From: Vibrio salilacus
GTDB lineage: Bacteria; Pseudomonadota; Gammaproteobacteria; Enterobacterales; Vibrionaceae
Length of the DNA stretch: 64,000 bases
Assembly (NCBI RefSeq): GCF_002811245.1
Contig: NZ_NIVQ01000001.1
Location: forward strand, 62,001 to 126,000
Direction of reading: 5' to 3'
Shown here in pieces: positions 56,833-64,000 of this stretch; the first letter of the stretch is position 1, and each line of letters starts with the position of its first letter. A program made the translations under genes and the position numbers. Below the pieces are notes generated by a model. That model did no database searches. It was not told where the DNA came from and was given only the letters and a program-made list of their open reading frames with translations.

Positions 56833-58425
56833 ATGTTTACAACGCTACTGGCGAAGCTGAATCAACTTTCCTCTATGCAGTGGTCATTATTGTTAACGGT
56901 ACTGATTTCACCTATCGCCTATCAGCTGTTAGTCCAACAGTGGTGGGGCTGGATTACTTTATTAGTGCTTTATCACCTTATTGTTGTGATACTGATTCAT
57001 TCGATGAACGGCTTATTGAGCAAATTCAGCAGCGCGGCTAAGTTTCTTTCTGAAGGTGATCTCACTGTGCGCATTGCCGGGCAAGCGCCAGTCAATGCTC
57101 CTTTACTCAAGACCTTTAATCGTATCGGCGAAGACATTTCGCTCACCGTCCACGCCTTAAGAAAATCGACAGCGCGACTGGTCGAAGTCGCTGACACTGT
57201 GCAAGAAGACTCCGCGTTATCAAAAAAAGGGGCGATCGGACAAAAACGCGATGTTGATACTGCCAAAGAGATCATTAGCCAACTGTCTGACATCACTAAG
57301 AATGTCTCGGACTACTGTGAGTCAACCGCGACCTTAGCCAATCAAGCCAAAGCAAAAGCCGACCAAGGCACTCAAGATATGCGTGCGCTTGAACAGGCCC
57401 TAGATACCGCCAATCAACATATTGATAATTCCAACCAACACTTCCAATCTCTGATGGAAGAGACCGCACAAATTAGCCAAGTGATGGAGACCATTAGTAG
57501 TATTGCTGAACAAACCAACCTGTTGGCTCTAAACGCTGCGATCGAAAGTGCTCGAGCAGGTGAGCAAGGACGAGGCTTTGCCGTGGTCGCTGATGAGGTT
57601 CGCTCTTTAGCCATGCGAACTCAGCAAGCCACCGAAGAGATACGCGGTAAAATATCCAACCTACAAGCCAAGACTGATGATGTCATGAATACCATGCAAG
57701 AAAATAAATCGAGCATGACCAAATCATTAGAGATAGCCTCTACCGCTGAACATACCTTTGCAGAGCTCGACCTTCAAATCGATCAAGTACGCCAATATGG
57801 TCAGCAGATCGCCACTTCATCGGAACAACAATTGGGTCAAACATTGAGCTTGGATGAATGCTTGCAGTTGATTGCGAGCGAATCCGAGAACAACGTCCGT
57901 GCCACTCAAGAAACGTTGATTGCCAGCATTACCGTGCGCAACTTATCGGGTGAGATAGATTCATTACTGCACCGCTTTGCCACAGACAGCAAGCAAATAG
58001 AAGCAGAGGAAGCCAAACGAGACAAACTGATGGAGTGGAACAGCCAACTGGATATTGGTCTGGACGAGATCAATCGCCAACATCAAACCTTGGTGCATCT
58101 CATCAACGAGTTGTACCACTTACTCAACCACAACTATGGCTTAGCTTCGATTAAGCGAGTCGTACAAGGTTTAATTGACTATACGGCCAACCACTTTAAA
58201 TACGAAGAGATCTTGTTCGAGCAAATTGACTATAAACAAACTCAACAACACATCGATAAGCATCATAGTCTCGTCAAGCAAGTACTGGACTTTCAAGCTC
58301 GAGTAGAAAAAGGTGAAGAGATTGGCGACGAGCTGATGGCCTTTTTGAAAAACTGGCTTGTGCAGCACATCATGAAAGAAGATAAAGCTTACGTACAAAG
58401 CTTTAAAGATAACCAGTTAAACTAA
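56833..58425 (+). CDS. Chemoreceptor with C-terminal hemerythrin domain
   Basis: A 530-residue protein starting at the ATG after AAGGAGTAGGA. Two adjacent membrane segments (about residues 12-50) leave almost no periplasmic sensor. A HAMP-like stretch and the methyl-accepting signalling domain follow, with the tip [20 protein letters not shown] and [19 protein letters not shown]. From about residue 400 comes a bacteriohemerythrin domain: [44 protein letters not shown] and [12 protein letters not shown], giving the expected His/Glu/Asp ligands of a di-iron O2 site. It should sense oxygen or redox state from the cytoplasm. Related fusions include DcrH of Desulfovibrio. Confidence 0.92.
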   Translation: MFTTLLAKLNQLSSMQWSLLLTVLISPIAYQLLVQQWWGWITLLVLYHLIVVILIHSMNGLLSKFSSAAKFLSEGDLTVRIAGQAPVNAPLLKTFNRIGEDISLTVHALRKSTARLVEVADTVQEDSALSKKGAIGQKRDVDTAKEIISQLSDITKNVSDYCESTATLANQAKAKADQGTQDMRALEQALDTANQHIDNSNQHFQSLMEETAQISQVMETISSIAEQTNLLALNAAIESARAGEQGRGFAVVADEVRSLAMRTQQATEEIRGKISNLQAKTDDVMNTMQENKSSMTKSLEIASTAEHTFAELDLQIDQVRQYGQQIATSSEQQLGQTLSLDECLQLIASESENNVRATQETLIASITVRNLSGEIDSLLHRFATDSKQIEAEEAKRDKLMEWNSQLDIGLDEINRQHQTLVHLINELYHLLNHNYGLASIKRVVQGLIDYTANHFKYEEILFEQIDYKQTQQHIDKHHSLVKQVLDFQARVEKGEEIGDELMAFLKNWLVQHIMKEDKAYVQSFKDNQLN

Positions 58426-58543
58426 GCCTTGCCATGAGATTTTTTTGTCATGTCAATAAAAAACTTGATTGGTCAAGACACATCGTTATTGCTTTAATCC
58501 GCTCCGAAAAATCCGTTGAATCTGTTCATAAGGAGGAGCAACC

Positions 58544-58696
58544 ATGTTTGCAATCGATGATATTGTTGTCGCAACAAAAGGCGTTGATTTAGGTAAAATG
58601 GTCGTCACTGGCTTAAGCGGCGGCGGTAACTATGTCCACGTCAAAGTAGACGGTATGCAACTCACTTACCCTGCAAAAGACCTAAAGAAAGCTTAA
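58544..58696 (+). CDS. Small conserved-looking 50-residue protein of unknown function
   Basis: A 51-codon frame with a strong ribosome binding site (AAGGAGGAGC, eight bases before the ATG) and a terminator 34 bases after the stop. The product begins MFAIDDIVVATKGVDLGKMV and ends KVDGMQLTYPAKDLKKA. It has alternating hydrophobic residues that suggest a small beta-rich domain (SH3- or KOW-like strands), no signal peptide and no Cys. I do not recognise a family. The gene structure makes it very likely to be translated. Confidence 0.8.
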   Translation: MFAIDDIVVATKGVDLGKMVVTGLSGGGNYVHVKVDGMQLTYPAKDLKKA

Positions 58697-58728
58697 TTTG
58701 TCACTTGATTAAATTTGTCACTTGATTA
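58695..58728. repeat. 17-bp perfect tandem duplication
   Basis: AATTTGTCACTTGATTA occurs twice head to tail (58695-58711, 58712-58728). It begins in the stop codon of the 50-residue gene and ends just before the terminator. Confidence 0.9.
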
Positions 58729-58729
58729 A

Positions 58730-58757
58730 AAAGGTAGCGAGCGATCTCGCTACCTTT
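58730..58757. terminator. Bidirectional terminator
   Basis: A 12-bp stem AAAGGTAGCGAG/CTCGCTACCTTT with a 4-base loop, followed by TTTT on the plus side and TTTTT-AATC on the minus side. It serves the 50-residue gene and the convergent ABC permease gene. Confidence 0.9.
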
Positions 58758-58773
58758 TTTTGTTGGTTATCGT

Positions 58774-59607
58774 CTAATCGACAACGCGGCTTAATCTCAA
58801 GCTCGCCAGTAGTCCGATCGCTCCAAGTAAGAAATACACCACAAGGCTAATCAAACCAATATTGCTCATCGCGATGAATGGGTTATCGGCCAGAAGCACG
58901 TCTAACGGCAACATAGTGACCTCGATAAGAAAGTCACCGACAACAGAAGTCCCTAGCAGACTATCTGAAAACAACTTGATCACATAAAAACCTATCAGCA
59001 TAACCAAGAGTGGCGAATGAACCTTTTGTGAAATTGCCATCGCCAGCATCGCCACGGGCGCAAGGACTACACCAACTAACCACATTCTGCCAATAAATTC
59101 GACCCAATGCGTCAACACGTAGAGAATTGATTCACCAGTGAAAAATAGTGGGAATTTCTGCGCCATCATCACATTAACTAACCACATCAATAGATCCGCG
59201 CTGATCACGAGTATCGAGCATATGACTGGGGTCACCAGTAAGCCAAATACCAGTTTAATCGAATGAGTTGTTAAGTCAGACACTGGCATACTGCGCCAAA
59301 ACATCACGCTGCCCTCTTGGCGCTCTTTACGCAGTGTTTTGGGGAAATAAAACGTGGTTAACATGATAGACAGCAACCCAGTAAAGCCAAACACCATTTG
59401 ACTAAGCTGCTGGCCCAACTCAAAACCCGATCCCATTCCGTCAACATCGTAGGTTAACTCGTAGGTGACATTACTTTGAATGGTCGAATTCATTAGCACC
59501 GCGAGCAGCAGTAACACGCCACAAACCAGCAATCCCAAAGGGGCTCGGGTAATTATTTTGTGCTCTAACCACTCTTTTTCCAGCATAGACACATGGGCAT
59601 TCATCAT
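58774..59607 (-). CDS. ABC-2-type transporter permease
   Basis: A 277-residue membrane protein with about six hydrophobic segments (LGLLVCGVLLLLAVLMNSTI near the N terminus, later VLAPVAMLAMAIS and the final FLLGAIGLLASL). Between segments 2 and 3 lies FYFPKTLRKERQEGSVMFWR, typical of ABC-2 permeases. It pairs with the ATPase of the overlapping gene upstream (4-base ATGA overlap). The substrate is not predictable. Similar GntR-ATPase-permease operons respond to cell-wall-active compounds in some bacteria. Confidence 0.85.
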   Translation of the reverse strand: MMNAHVSMLEKEWLEHKIITRAPLGLLVCGVLLLLAVLMNSTIQSNVTYELTYDVDGMGSGFELGQQLSQMVFGFTGLLSIMLTTFYFPKTLRKERQEGSVMFWRSMPVSDLTTHSIKLVFGLLVTPVICSILVISADLLMWLVNVMMAQKFPLFFTGESILYVLTHWVEFIGRMWLVGVVLAPVAMLAMAISQKVHSPLLVMLIGFYVIKLFSDSLLGTSVVGDFLIEVTMLPLDVLLADNPFIAMSNIGLISLVVYFLLGAIGLLASLRLSRVVD

Positions 59608-60473
59608 ACTGCCTCCTTTTGCAGCGCTAAGAACAGATCCGCCAGTTTTACATTGTAAATTTTGCTGATGCCATCAAGCTGCTCGATCTGGGCAGCAGGT
59701 AACAGCCAACGTGTACTGCCAAGCCCTCGCTCGCGAGACAGGGGCTTTAAAGCTTCAATCCCAGCATGATGATCATCACTGGTTTCTACTACCACATAGT
59801 CTTGCGCCAAGCTGTCCATGTCGGACTGCAACACAACCTGACCATGCTTCAGAATCAACACATCAGTTAACAGGTGTTCAATTTCCGACACCTCGTGGCT
59901 GGCAATGATCAAGGCGCGCTCACCATCATGGAACCACTCAAGCAGATGGCGATAGAAGGTATCGCGATAGACCAAGTCAAGACCGAGGGTCGGCTCATCA
60001 AGAATCAGAACCTTAGTATCGGTTGAAATCACTATGGCTAAATGGAGTTGAACTTTCATCCCTTTGGATAACGACTTAATTTTGCTATTTAGTCTGATAT
60101 CGGTTTTCTCAAGCACAGACTTAGCTTTGTTGACGTCAAAGCTCGGGTGTACCCCAGAGGTATAACGCAACAACTGCTGAACGGTCATCCACTCGGGCAA
60201 CACATTAACATCCGAAATATAAGCAAGATGCTGCATCACTTTCGCTCGCTGCGTCACGGGTTCGAGCCCAAGCACGCTGATCTTACCTTGATAGTGGTGA
60301 GCACCAAGCAAACTCTTAATTAAGGTCGACTTGCCAGCGCCGTTATGTCCGAGTAAGCCAAGCACTTGCCCTGCTTTCAATTCAAAACTGATGTCTTTTA
60401 GCGCTTCTCTTTGCTGTTGAGAGCCGCCAGAATACTGCTTAGAAACCTGCCTAACATCAATTAATACACTCAT
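59604..60473 (-). CDS. ABC transporter ATP-binding protein
   Basis: A 289-residue ATPase of the DrrA/YtrB group. It has Walker A GLLGHNGAGKSTLIKSLL (about residues 36-53), a divergent signature SLSKGMKVQLHLAIVI (LSxGM-type) and Walker B VLILDEPTLGLD, followed by IIASHEVSEIEHL. A C-terminal extension of about 70 residues follows. It overlaps its permease gene and the GntR gene by four bases each, forming a single operon read from the promoter upstream of gntR. Confidence 0.93.
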   Translation of the reverse strand: MSVLIDVRQVSKQYSGGSQQQREALKDISFELKAGQVLGLLGHNGAGKSTLIKSLLGAHHYQGKISVLGLEPVTQRAKVMQHLAYISDVNVLPEWMTVQQLLRYTSGVHPSFDVNKAKSVLEKTDIRLNSKIKSLSKGMKVQLHLAIVISTDTKVLILDEPTLGLDLVYRDTFYRHLLEWFHDGERALIIASHEVSEIEHLLTDVLILKHGQVVLQSDMDSLAQDYVVVETSDDHHAGIEALKPLSRERGLGSTRWLLPAAQIEQLDGISKIYNVKLADLFLALQKEAV

Positions 60474-60841
60474 GATTCACCCTCAACGTGCTGCTTTAAC
60501 TGCACAATAAATTCGTCTAATGGAATGTCCAGTTGTTGCAACTTCTTCGCTATCGATGGAATTTGTTGCTCAATAAACGCTTGCTTCTGTGTCGCTTTAA
60601 GTTGAGTTAATGCGCCCAGTGCAACGAACATCCCTTGGCCTCGTTTCTTTTCAACCAATCCTTCGTCGACCAGCAGTTGATAACCTTTCATCACGGTAAG
60701 ATGATTAATTTTCATATCTGCCGCGACCGATCGAACTGACGGTAACGCCTGACCTTCTTGCCACACACCTTGCAAAATTTGCTCGATGATCCTGTCAGCA
60801 AGTTGACGAAATATAGGCTGTGTTTCGTTCCAATCTGTCAT
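60470..60841 (-). CDS. GntR-family transcriptional regulator (YtrA type)
   Basis: A 123-residue regulator consisting of the GntR winged helix (PIFRQLADRIIEQILQGVWQEG, SVRSVAADMKINHLTVMKGY, LVEKKRGQGMFVA) plus a short helical tail, the size of the YtrA subfamily. It is the first gene of a three-gene operon with an ABC ATPase and permease and probably represses it. A perfect palindrome GTGTTATA-N6-TATAACAC lies 28 bases upstream of its start and is the likely operator. Confidence 0.93.
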   Translation of the reverse strand: MTDWNETQPIFRQLADRIIEQILQGVWQEGQALPSVRSVAADMKINHLTVMKGYQLLVDEGLVEKKRGQGMFVALGALTQLKATQKQAFIEQQIPSIAKKLQQLDIPLDEFIVQLKQHVEGES

Positions 60842-61156
60842 GGTCGATACCCTATTGATTTCGAGTTGGTGTTATATATAGGTATAACACTATAGCAATT
60901 AAAGACAAATGCAACCCTAAACACATCTTTTAAGATCCGAGTCCATTTGTTGATTCCGATTAATAAGGGCTGTTTAAAGCTCTACGATCCATCTCGACAT
61001 CAACATAAACTTAGAGATCAGGTCATTTGCCCAACCGCAAATGCTCAGCATCACATAGGGCGGGAAACGCCAATTAGAAGCTAGCCAGTACTTGAATGCC
61101 AGCCAAGCTATGACTACAATGGCGCACTTTTTTTAATGACTTCAAGGTCTCAAAAT
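60842..61156. other. Intergenic region gntR-DUF3297 gene
   Basis: Apart from the operator palindrome at 60869-60890, I see no gene or strong structure in these 315 bases. They should contain the promoters of the two divergent genes. Confidence 0.5.
60869..60890. promoter_or_regulatory. Probable operator of the GntR-ABC operon
   Basis: GTGTTATA (60869-60876) and TATAACAC (60883-60890) form a perfect 8-bp inverted repeat with a 6-base centre, overlapping the expected promoter of the minus-strand operon. Confidence 0.72.
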
Positions 61157-61402
61157 ATGAACGATACGACTAAACCAGCGCTTCCAGACCGCCTAGCGGG
61201 TAACCCTCGCAGCCCTTTCTTTGTTAAAGAGTGCTTCGATCACCAGATCGGTATTCGTATTAACGGTAAAGAGCGCACCGACGTTGAAGAGTATTGTATT
61301 AGCGAAGGCTGGGTTAAAATTGCCTCGCCAAAAGCAAAAGATCGCTACGGCAACCCGATGCTGATCCAACTCAAAGGAACAGTAGAAGCGTACTACGTTT
61401 AA
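61157..61402 (+). CDS. DUF3297 family protein
   Basis: An 81-residue protein from the ATG at 61157, after AAGGT. A start at 61136 adds seven residues. It reads LPDRLAGNPRSPFFVKECFD, GIRINGKERTDVEEYCISEG and PKAKDRYGNPMLIQLKGTVE, the full DUF3297 domain. The family is small, widespread in gammaproteobacteria and without known function. It stands alone with its own terminator. Confidence 0.9.
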   Translation: MNDTTKPALPDRLAGNPRSPFFVKECFDHQIGIRINGKERTDVEEYCISEGWVKIASPKAKDRYGNPMLIQLKGTVEAYYV

Positions 61403-61430
61403 GTCGACAGCTTCTTGCCCTCAAGACGAT

Positions 61431-61458
61431 AAAAAGCCTGCCACGATGCAGGCTTTTT
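61431..61458 (+). terminator. Terminator after DUF3297 gene
   Basis: An 11-bp stem AAAAAGCCTGC/GCAGGCTTTTT with a 6-base loop and further T residues. Can also act on the minus strand for the LysE gene. Confidence 0.9.
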
Positions 61459-61542
61459 TAGTTAAAAGGCAACACAACCGCAGTACCAAATAGCGCGGTT
61501 ATGGGCTGAAAGCGAGTTCAATAATCGACTCAACAAGCGTGT

Positions 61543-62142
61543 TTACGCTGGCTGGCTGACGACAAATAAAGCCACCAGCGCAAGACTACCGCCAAACCCA
61601 CGGTTCACCCAGGCCATTTTATGCGGTGCTTGCACCAACCGATTGAGTATAGTGCCAAAATAGGCCCAAGCGAGCATACCAAGCACTCCCGTCACGACCA
61701 TTACGCTAATAATAACCACCACCTGCATTAGGTAATCGTCGGTCGGTGAAACAAACTGAGAAAATACCGTAAGCGAAGCCACCCAACCTTTAGGGTTGAG
61801 GATCTGCACCAGCACCCCGGAGGTAAAGCCTGATTTTTTTACCACCTTGTTGCCATCGAGTTCCATGTTAGCGATACCCCAAGCCATATAAAGCAAGTAC
61901 GCTGCACCCAACCACTTTAATAAGGTATAGACGTCGGGATAAAGGTTAAACAGTCCGACTAAGCCTACGCTGGCTCCAATCAAAATAGCGATAACACCAG
62001 CCGCATTACCCAATACAAATGGCAATGTCGCGCTAAAGCCGTAACGGCTGGACAGCCCAATCAGTGCAATGTTGCCTGCCCCTGGCGTCATTGAAATGGA
62101 TATCGAAAAAAGCAGAAACGCGGTCATCAGTTGAGCACTCAT
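61543..62142 (-). CDS. LysE family amino-acid exporter
   Basis: A 199-residue inner-membrane protein with about six membrane segments. The family signature near the N terminus reads ISMTPGAGNIALIGLSSRYG, and LWVKWLGAAYLLYMAWG-type and VQILNPKGWVASLTVFSQFV segments follow. LysE/RhtB proteins export amino acids or related compounds. Its divergent neighbour is an Lrp/AsnC regulator, the common arrangement for amino-acid-responsive exporters. AGGGAG precedes the ATG. Confidence 0.91.
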   Translation of the reverse strand: MSAQLMTAFLLFSISISMTPGAGNIALIGLSSRYGFSATLPFVLGNAAGVIAILIGASVGLVGLFNLYPDVYTLLKWLGAAYLLYMAWGIANMELDGNKVVKKSGFTSGVLVQILNPKGWVASLTVFSQFVSPTDDYLMQVVVIISVMVVTGVLGMLAWAYFGTILNRLVQAPHKMAWVNRGFGGSLALVALFVVSQPA

Positions 62143-62261
62143 TGGCTCCCTCTTAAGGTTATGATTTAAATTTCACAACAGTCTACTTAACTAGGCAGGA
62201 ATAAAGTTGCTATCTACGTTATGATTTAGCTATCAATGAGCAAGATATTTCTAAAAATAGT

Positions 62262-62744
62262 ATGAAAAAGAAAGAATCCACCAAGTTTATTCTAGATAAC
62301 ACCGATCTCTCCATTCTCAGCCATATTCAACGCGATGGCCGCATGAGTAACAGCAAGCTCGCCGAAACGGTCAACTTAAGTGAAACGCCGTGCTGGCGAC
62401 GCTGGAAACGCATGGAAGATGAAGGTTACATCGAAGGTTATGCCGCGCGGCTCAATCGTAAGAAACTTGGCTTTCAAGTCTCGGGATTTACTCTTGTCAC
62501 CTTGGGTAGTCATGAGGTAGAAAATACCGAGCCGTTTGAGGACTTTGTCGCAGAGAACAATTGGATTCTTATGTGTCACTGCATCGCAGGCGGCGCTGAC
62601 TATATTGTGCAGGTCGTAGCGCAGGATTTAGACGAATACTTTGAACGCATCAGCTCGATGCGCCGCGTAAAAGGCGTCAGTGCGATTCAGTCCAATGTCT
62701 CAGTTAAAGAGATCAAAAGTACCTTTCAACTGCCGATTGGTTAA
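62262..62744 (+). CDS. Lrp/AsnC family transcriptional regulator
   Basis: A 160-residue regulator with an N-terminal HTH (DNTDLSILSHIQRDGRMSNS then LAETVNLSETPCWRRWKRME) and a C-terminal RAM ligand-binding domain (about residues 70-150, with LMCHCIAGGADYIVQVVAQD). It is divergent from the LysE exporter, 119 bases apart, and probably activates it when an amino acid accumulates. Confidence 0.93.
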   Translation: MKKKESTKFILDNTDLSILSHIQRDGRMSNSKLAETVNLSETPCWRRWKRMEDEGYIEGYAARLNRKKLGFQVSGFTLVTLGSHEVENTEPFEDFVAENNWILMCHCIAGGADYIVQVVAQDLDEYFERISSMRRVKGVSAIQSNVSVKEIKSTFQLPIG

Positions 62745-62792
62745 AAAGACAGTAAACGCAGCCTTGTAGGTTTCTAGGTTTAATGCCACGCC

Positions 62793-63220
62793 TTAGTGAC
62801 TTTGTCCTTGCAGCGTTTCAAAAACCACTTCGGCATATTTCACCGATGCGCTAACATCCAGCCACGTTGAGATTGGCTTAGAGCGAGAGTGAACTGAGTA
62901 GCGGTTTGGAACGCTTGGTTTGATATCGTCATCACTACGGCTGTTACCAGTAGAATGAACCATCAGCACGGGTAGCGAAATCGAGGTTACAGTGATAATC
63001 CGAAGCGTCTTGAGAACGGCTGCGGCGCGATTCAAGGTTGTCTTTTTCCACCTCTTGGTAGTAGAGACGGTTTTCAGTGGAATCCAGTGACCATTTGTTG
63101 CAGATCCACAAACTTTTTGTATTCGCGTATGGCTTCAAGTGTGTCATGGTCAACGTTGATGCCGAGTGAGTTACCCAGGAAGTTCTAACCATGAGCACTG
63201 ACGTGAAACGAGCACAGCCC
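62793..63220 (-). pseudogene. Decayed gene readable in three frames (family not recognised)
   Basis: Read on the minus strand, three successive protein-like stretches occur in different frames. They are GNSLGINVDHDTLEAIREYK onwards (about 63177-63073, then TGA), SLDSTENRLYYQEVEKDN to ADGSFYW (about 63090-62944, then TAA) and SDDDIKPSVPNRYSVHSRSK to the stop at 62793. An in-frame TAG also interrupts the first. This is what a gene carrying several frameshifts looks like. I do not recognise the protein. Shorter single-frame readings are possible but less convincing. Confidence 0.5.
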
Positions 63221-63631
63221 TTAATTATCTAGGAATTGCATAAATTTTGCATTAGCCTTTGAGTAACACTGACCATCGACATAAATGTTGCTTTGCAGTA
63301 AATGTACTCCTCGTTTACTTTTTAGGTAATGGGCCTGAACCTGAATGACTGTATTCAGAGGAATGGGCTTTATAAAGCGAACATCAAGTCGCGCCGTCAT
63401 CGCGCAAACGTCACGAGAAAATAGGCAATGGGTCATGGCCGTATCGTGCAAGGTGGTAATTGCACCGCCCTGCATGACACCTTGGTAGCCTTGTACTTTT
63501 TCTGTTGGTACAATTTCGCCCTGCACCCCTCCATCTGACATTAAGATAAATTGAATGGCAGTATGGTGGTTGAAAAAAGGTTGGCAGCAAATCGCACATT
63601 GTTGGTGATTTTTAGGTGTGTGGATAAACAT
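63221..63631 (-). CDS. PaaI-type hotdog-fold thioesterase
   Basis: A 136-residue single hotdog domain. GYQGVMQGGAITTLHDTAMT (HGG-like loop and following helix), ARLDVRFIKPIPLNTVIQVQ and YSKANAKFMQF match the PaaI/4HBT family that hydrolyses acyl-CoA thioesters. The N-terminal CAICCQPF with nearby CxxC spacing is unusual for the family. The substrate is unknown. Located between a decayed gene and a divergent DUF134 gene. Confidence 0.87.
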   Translation of the reverse strand: MFIHTPKNHQQCAICCQPFFNHHTAIQFILMSDGGVQGEIVPTEKVQGYQGVMQGGAITTLHDTAMTHCLFSRDVCAMTARLDVRFIKPIPLNTVIQVQAHYLKSKRGVHLLQSNIYVDGQCYSKANAKFMQFLDN

Positions 63632-63696
63632 AACATACCGCTGGGTTAGAGAATATCATTGAGCCTAGACAAAATAATATAAAAGGTAGAAACAAA

Positions 63697-63978
63697 GTGG
63701 CGAGACCAAAAATAGAGCGAAAAATATGCGGTAATGCGCCATACGAATGCTTTAAACCCAATGGAGTGCCCCTTTCCAAACTCAATAAAATTGAACTGTT
63801 AGCGGAAGAACTCGAAGCGTTACGCTTAGCCGATTTAGAATCTCTAAGTCAATTAGAAGCAGCGACTCGTATGGGCGTCTCGAGGCAAACATTTGGCAAT
63901 ATCGTAAAACGAGCGCGAGCCAAAGTGGCTCAAAGCTTAGTTCATGGTCAGGCACTTATGTTTAGTCGCGAGCACTAG
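63697..63978 (+). CDS. DUF134 family protein (predicted HTH DNA-binding protein)
   Basis: A 93-residue protein from a GTG start preceded by AAAAGG. It opens with MARPKIERKICGNAPYECFK, the DUF134 hallmark with its Cys and P-x-x-x-F-K-P region. An HTH of sigma-70-region-4 type follows (LEALRLADLESLSQLEAATR then MGVSRQTFGNIVKRARAKVA). DUF134 proteins are assumed to bind DNA and often sit near Nif/Mo-cofactor or metal-related genes, but no role is established. The downstream neighbour lies outside the window. Confidence 0.92.
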   Translation: MARPKIERKICGNAPYECFKPNGVPLSKLNKIELLAEELEALRLADLESLSQLEAATRMGVSRQTFGNIVKRARAKVAQSLVHGQALMFSREH

Positions 63979-64000
63979 TTATACTCAAAGAGCTTGGTGC

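Overview
The window reads as chromosomal DNA of a marine Vibrio, most likely chromosome II. Gene content and order from malT/yibL/DCC protein/chemoreceptor through malP-malQ-glgB to glgX, and then gltS, a DUF368 gene and a PlzD-type PilZ gene, resemble the VCA0008-VCA0042 stretch of V. cholerae as I recall it. A Qrr quorum-sensing small RNA and a vibriolysin-type protease also fit Vibrio. No tRNA, rRNA, insertion sequence, integrase or CRISPR array is visible.

Layout. (1) 1-5.8 kb: 3' end of glgX, two small membrane proteins (YccF, TauE/SafE), then an overlapping pair of cryptochrome/photolyase-family genes and a DUF2391 membrane protein. (2) 5.8-10.9 kb: a compact minus-strand group facing a LysR regulator. 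It holds an argininosuccinate-synthase-like ligase, a free-amino-acid 2-oxoglutarate/Fe(II) dioxygenase, an EamA exporter and, after a hairpin, an aspartoacylase-like zinc hydrolase. This is the best candidate here for an undescribed pathway, possibly making and exporting a modified amino acid. (3) 11-16.6 kb: acetyltransferases, a small-molecule kinase, PlzD (c-di-GMP), GltS, the Qrr RNA with its sigma-54 promoter and a LuxO-type site, and a DUF368 polyprenyl-phosphate transporter. (4) 16.6-30.9 kb: a complete aerobactin locus: FhuF-like siderophore reductase, MFS exporter candidate, ABC importer (ATPase, binding protein, double-length permease), iucABCD and iutA, with three Fur-box-like sites.

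(5) 30.9-36.7 kb: a CtlX-type hydrolase, an ABC exporter half-transporter, an internally deleted pirin, a proline-iminopeptidase-like hydrolase and the ribosome-rescue factor arfB. (6) 36.8-47.2 kb: glgB, malQ and malP on the minus strand facing malT, with CRP-like and MalT-box-like sites between malP and malT. With glgX this gives maltodextrin and glycogen turnover. (7) 47.3-58.8 kb: yibL, a DCC thiol protein and three chemoreceptors (one with a Cache-type sensor, one paired with a solitary binding protein, one carrying a C-terminal hemerythrin oxygen/redox module), a secreted M4 metalloprotease, a TrmH-type RNA methyltransferase and a truncated phosphodiesterase. There is also a 50-residue protein with a near-perfect ribosome binding site. 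(8) 58.8-64 kb: a GntR-controlled ABC transporter, DUF3297, a LysE/Lrp divergent pair, a decayed gene, a thioesterase and DUF134.

Several parts may be functionally linked. The Qrr RNA controls the LuxR/HapR master regulator in vibrios, and LuxR-like half-sites lie upstream of the protease. All functional calls rest on reading motifs and synteny by eye; no database search was possible.
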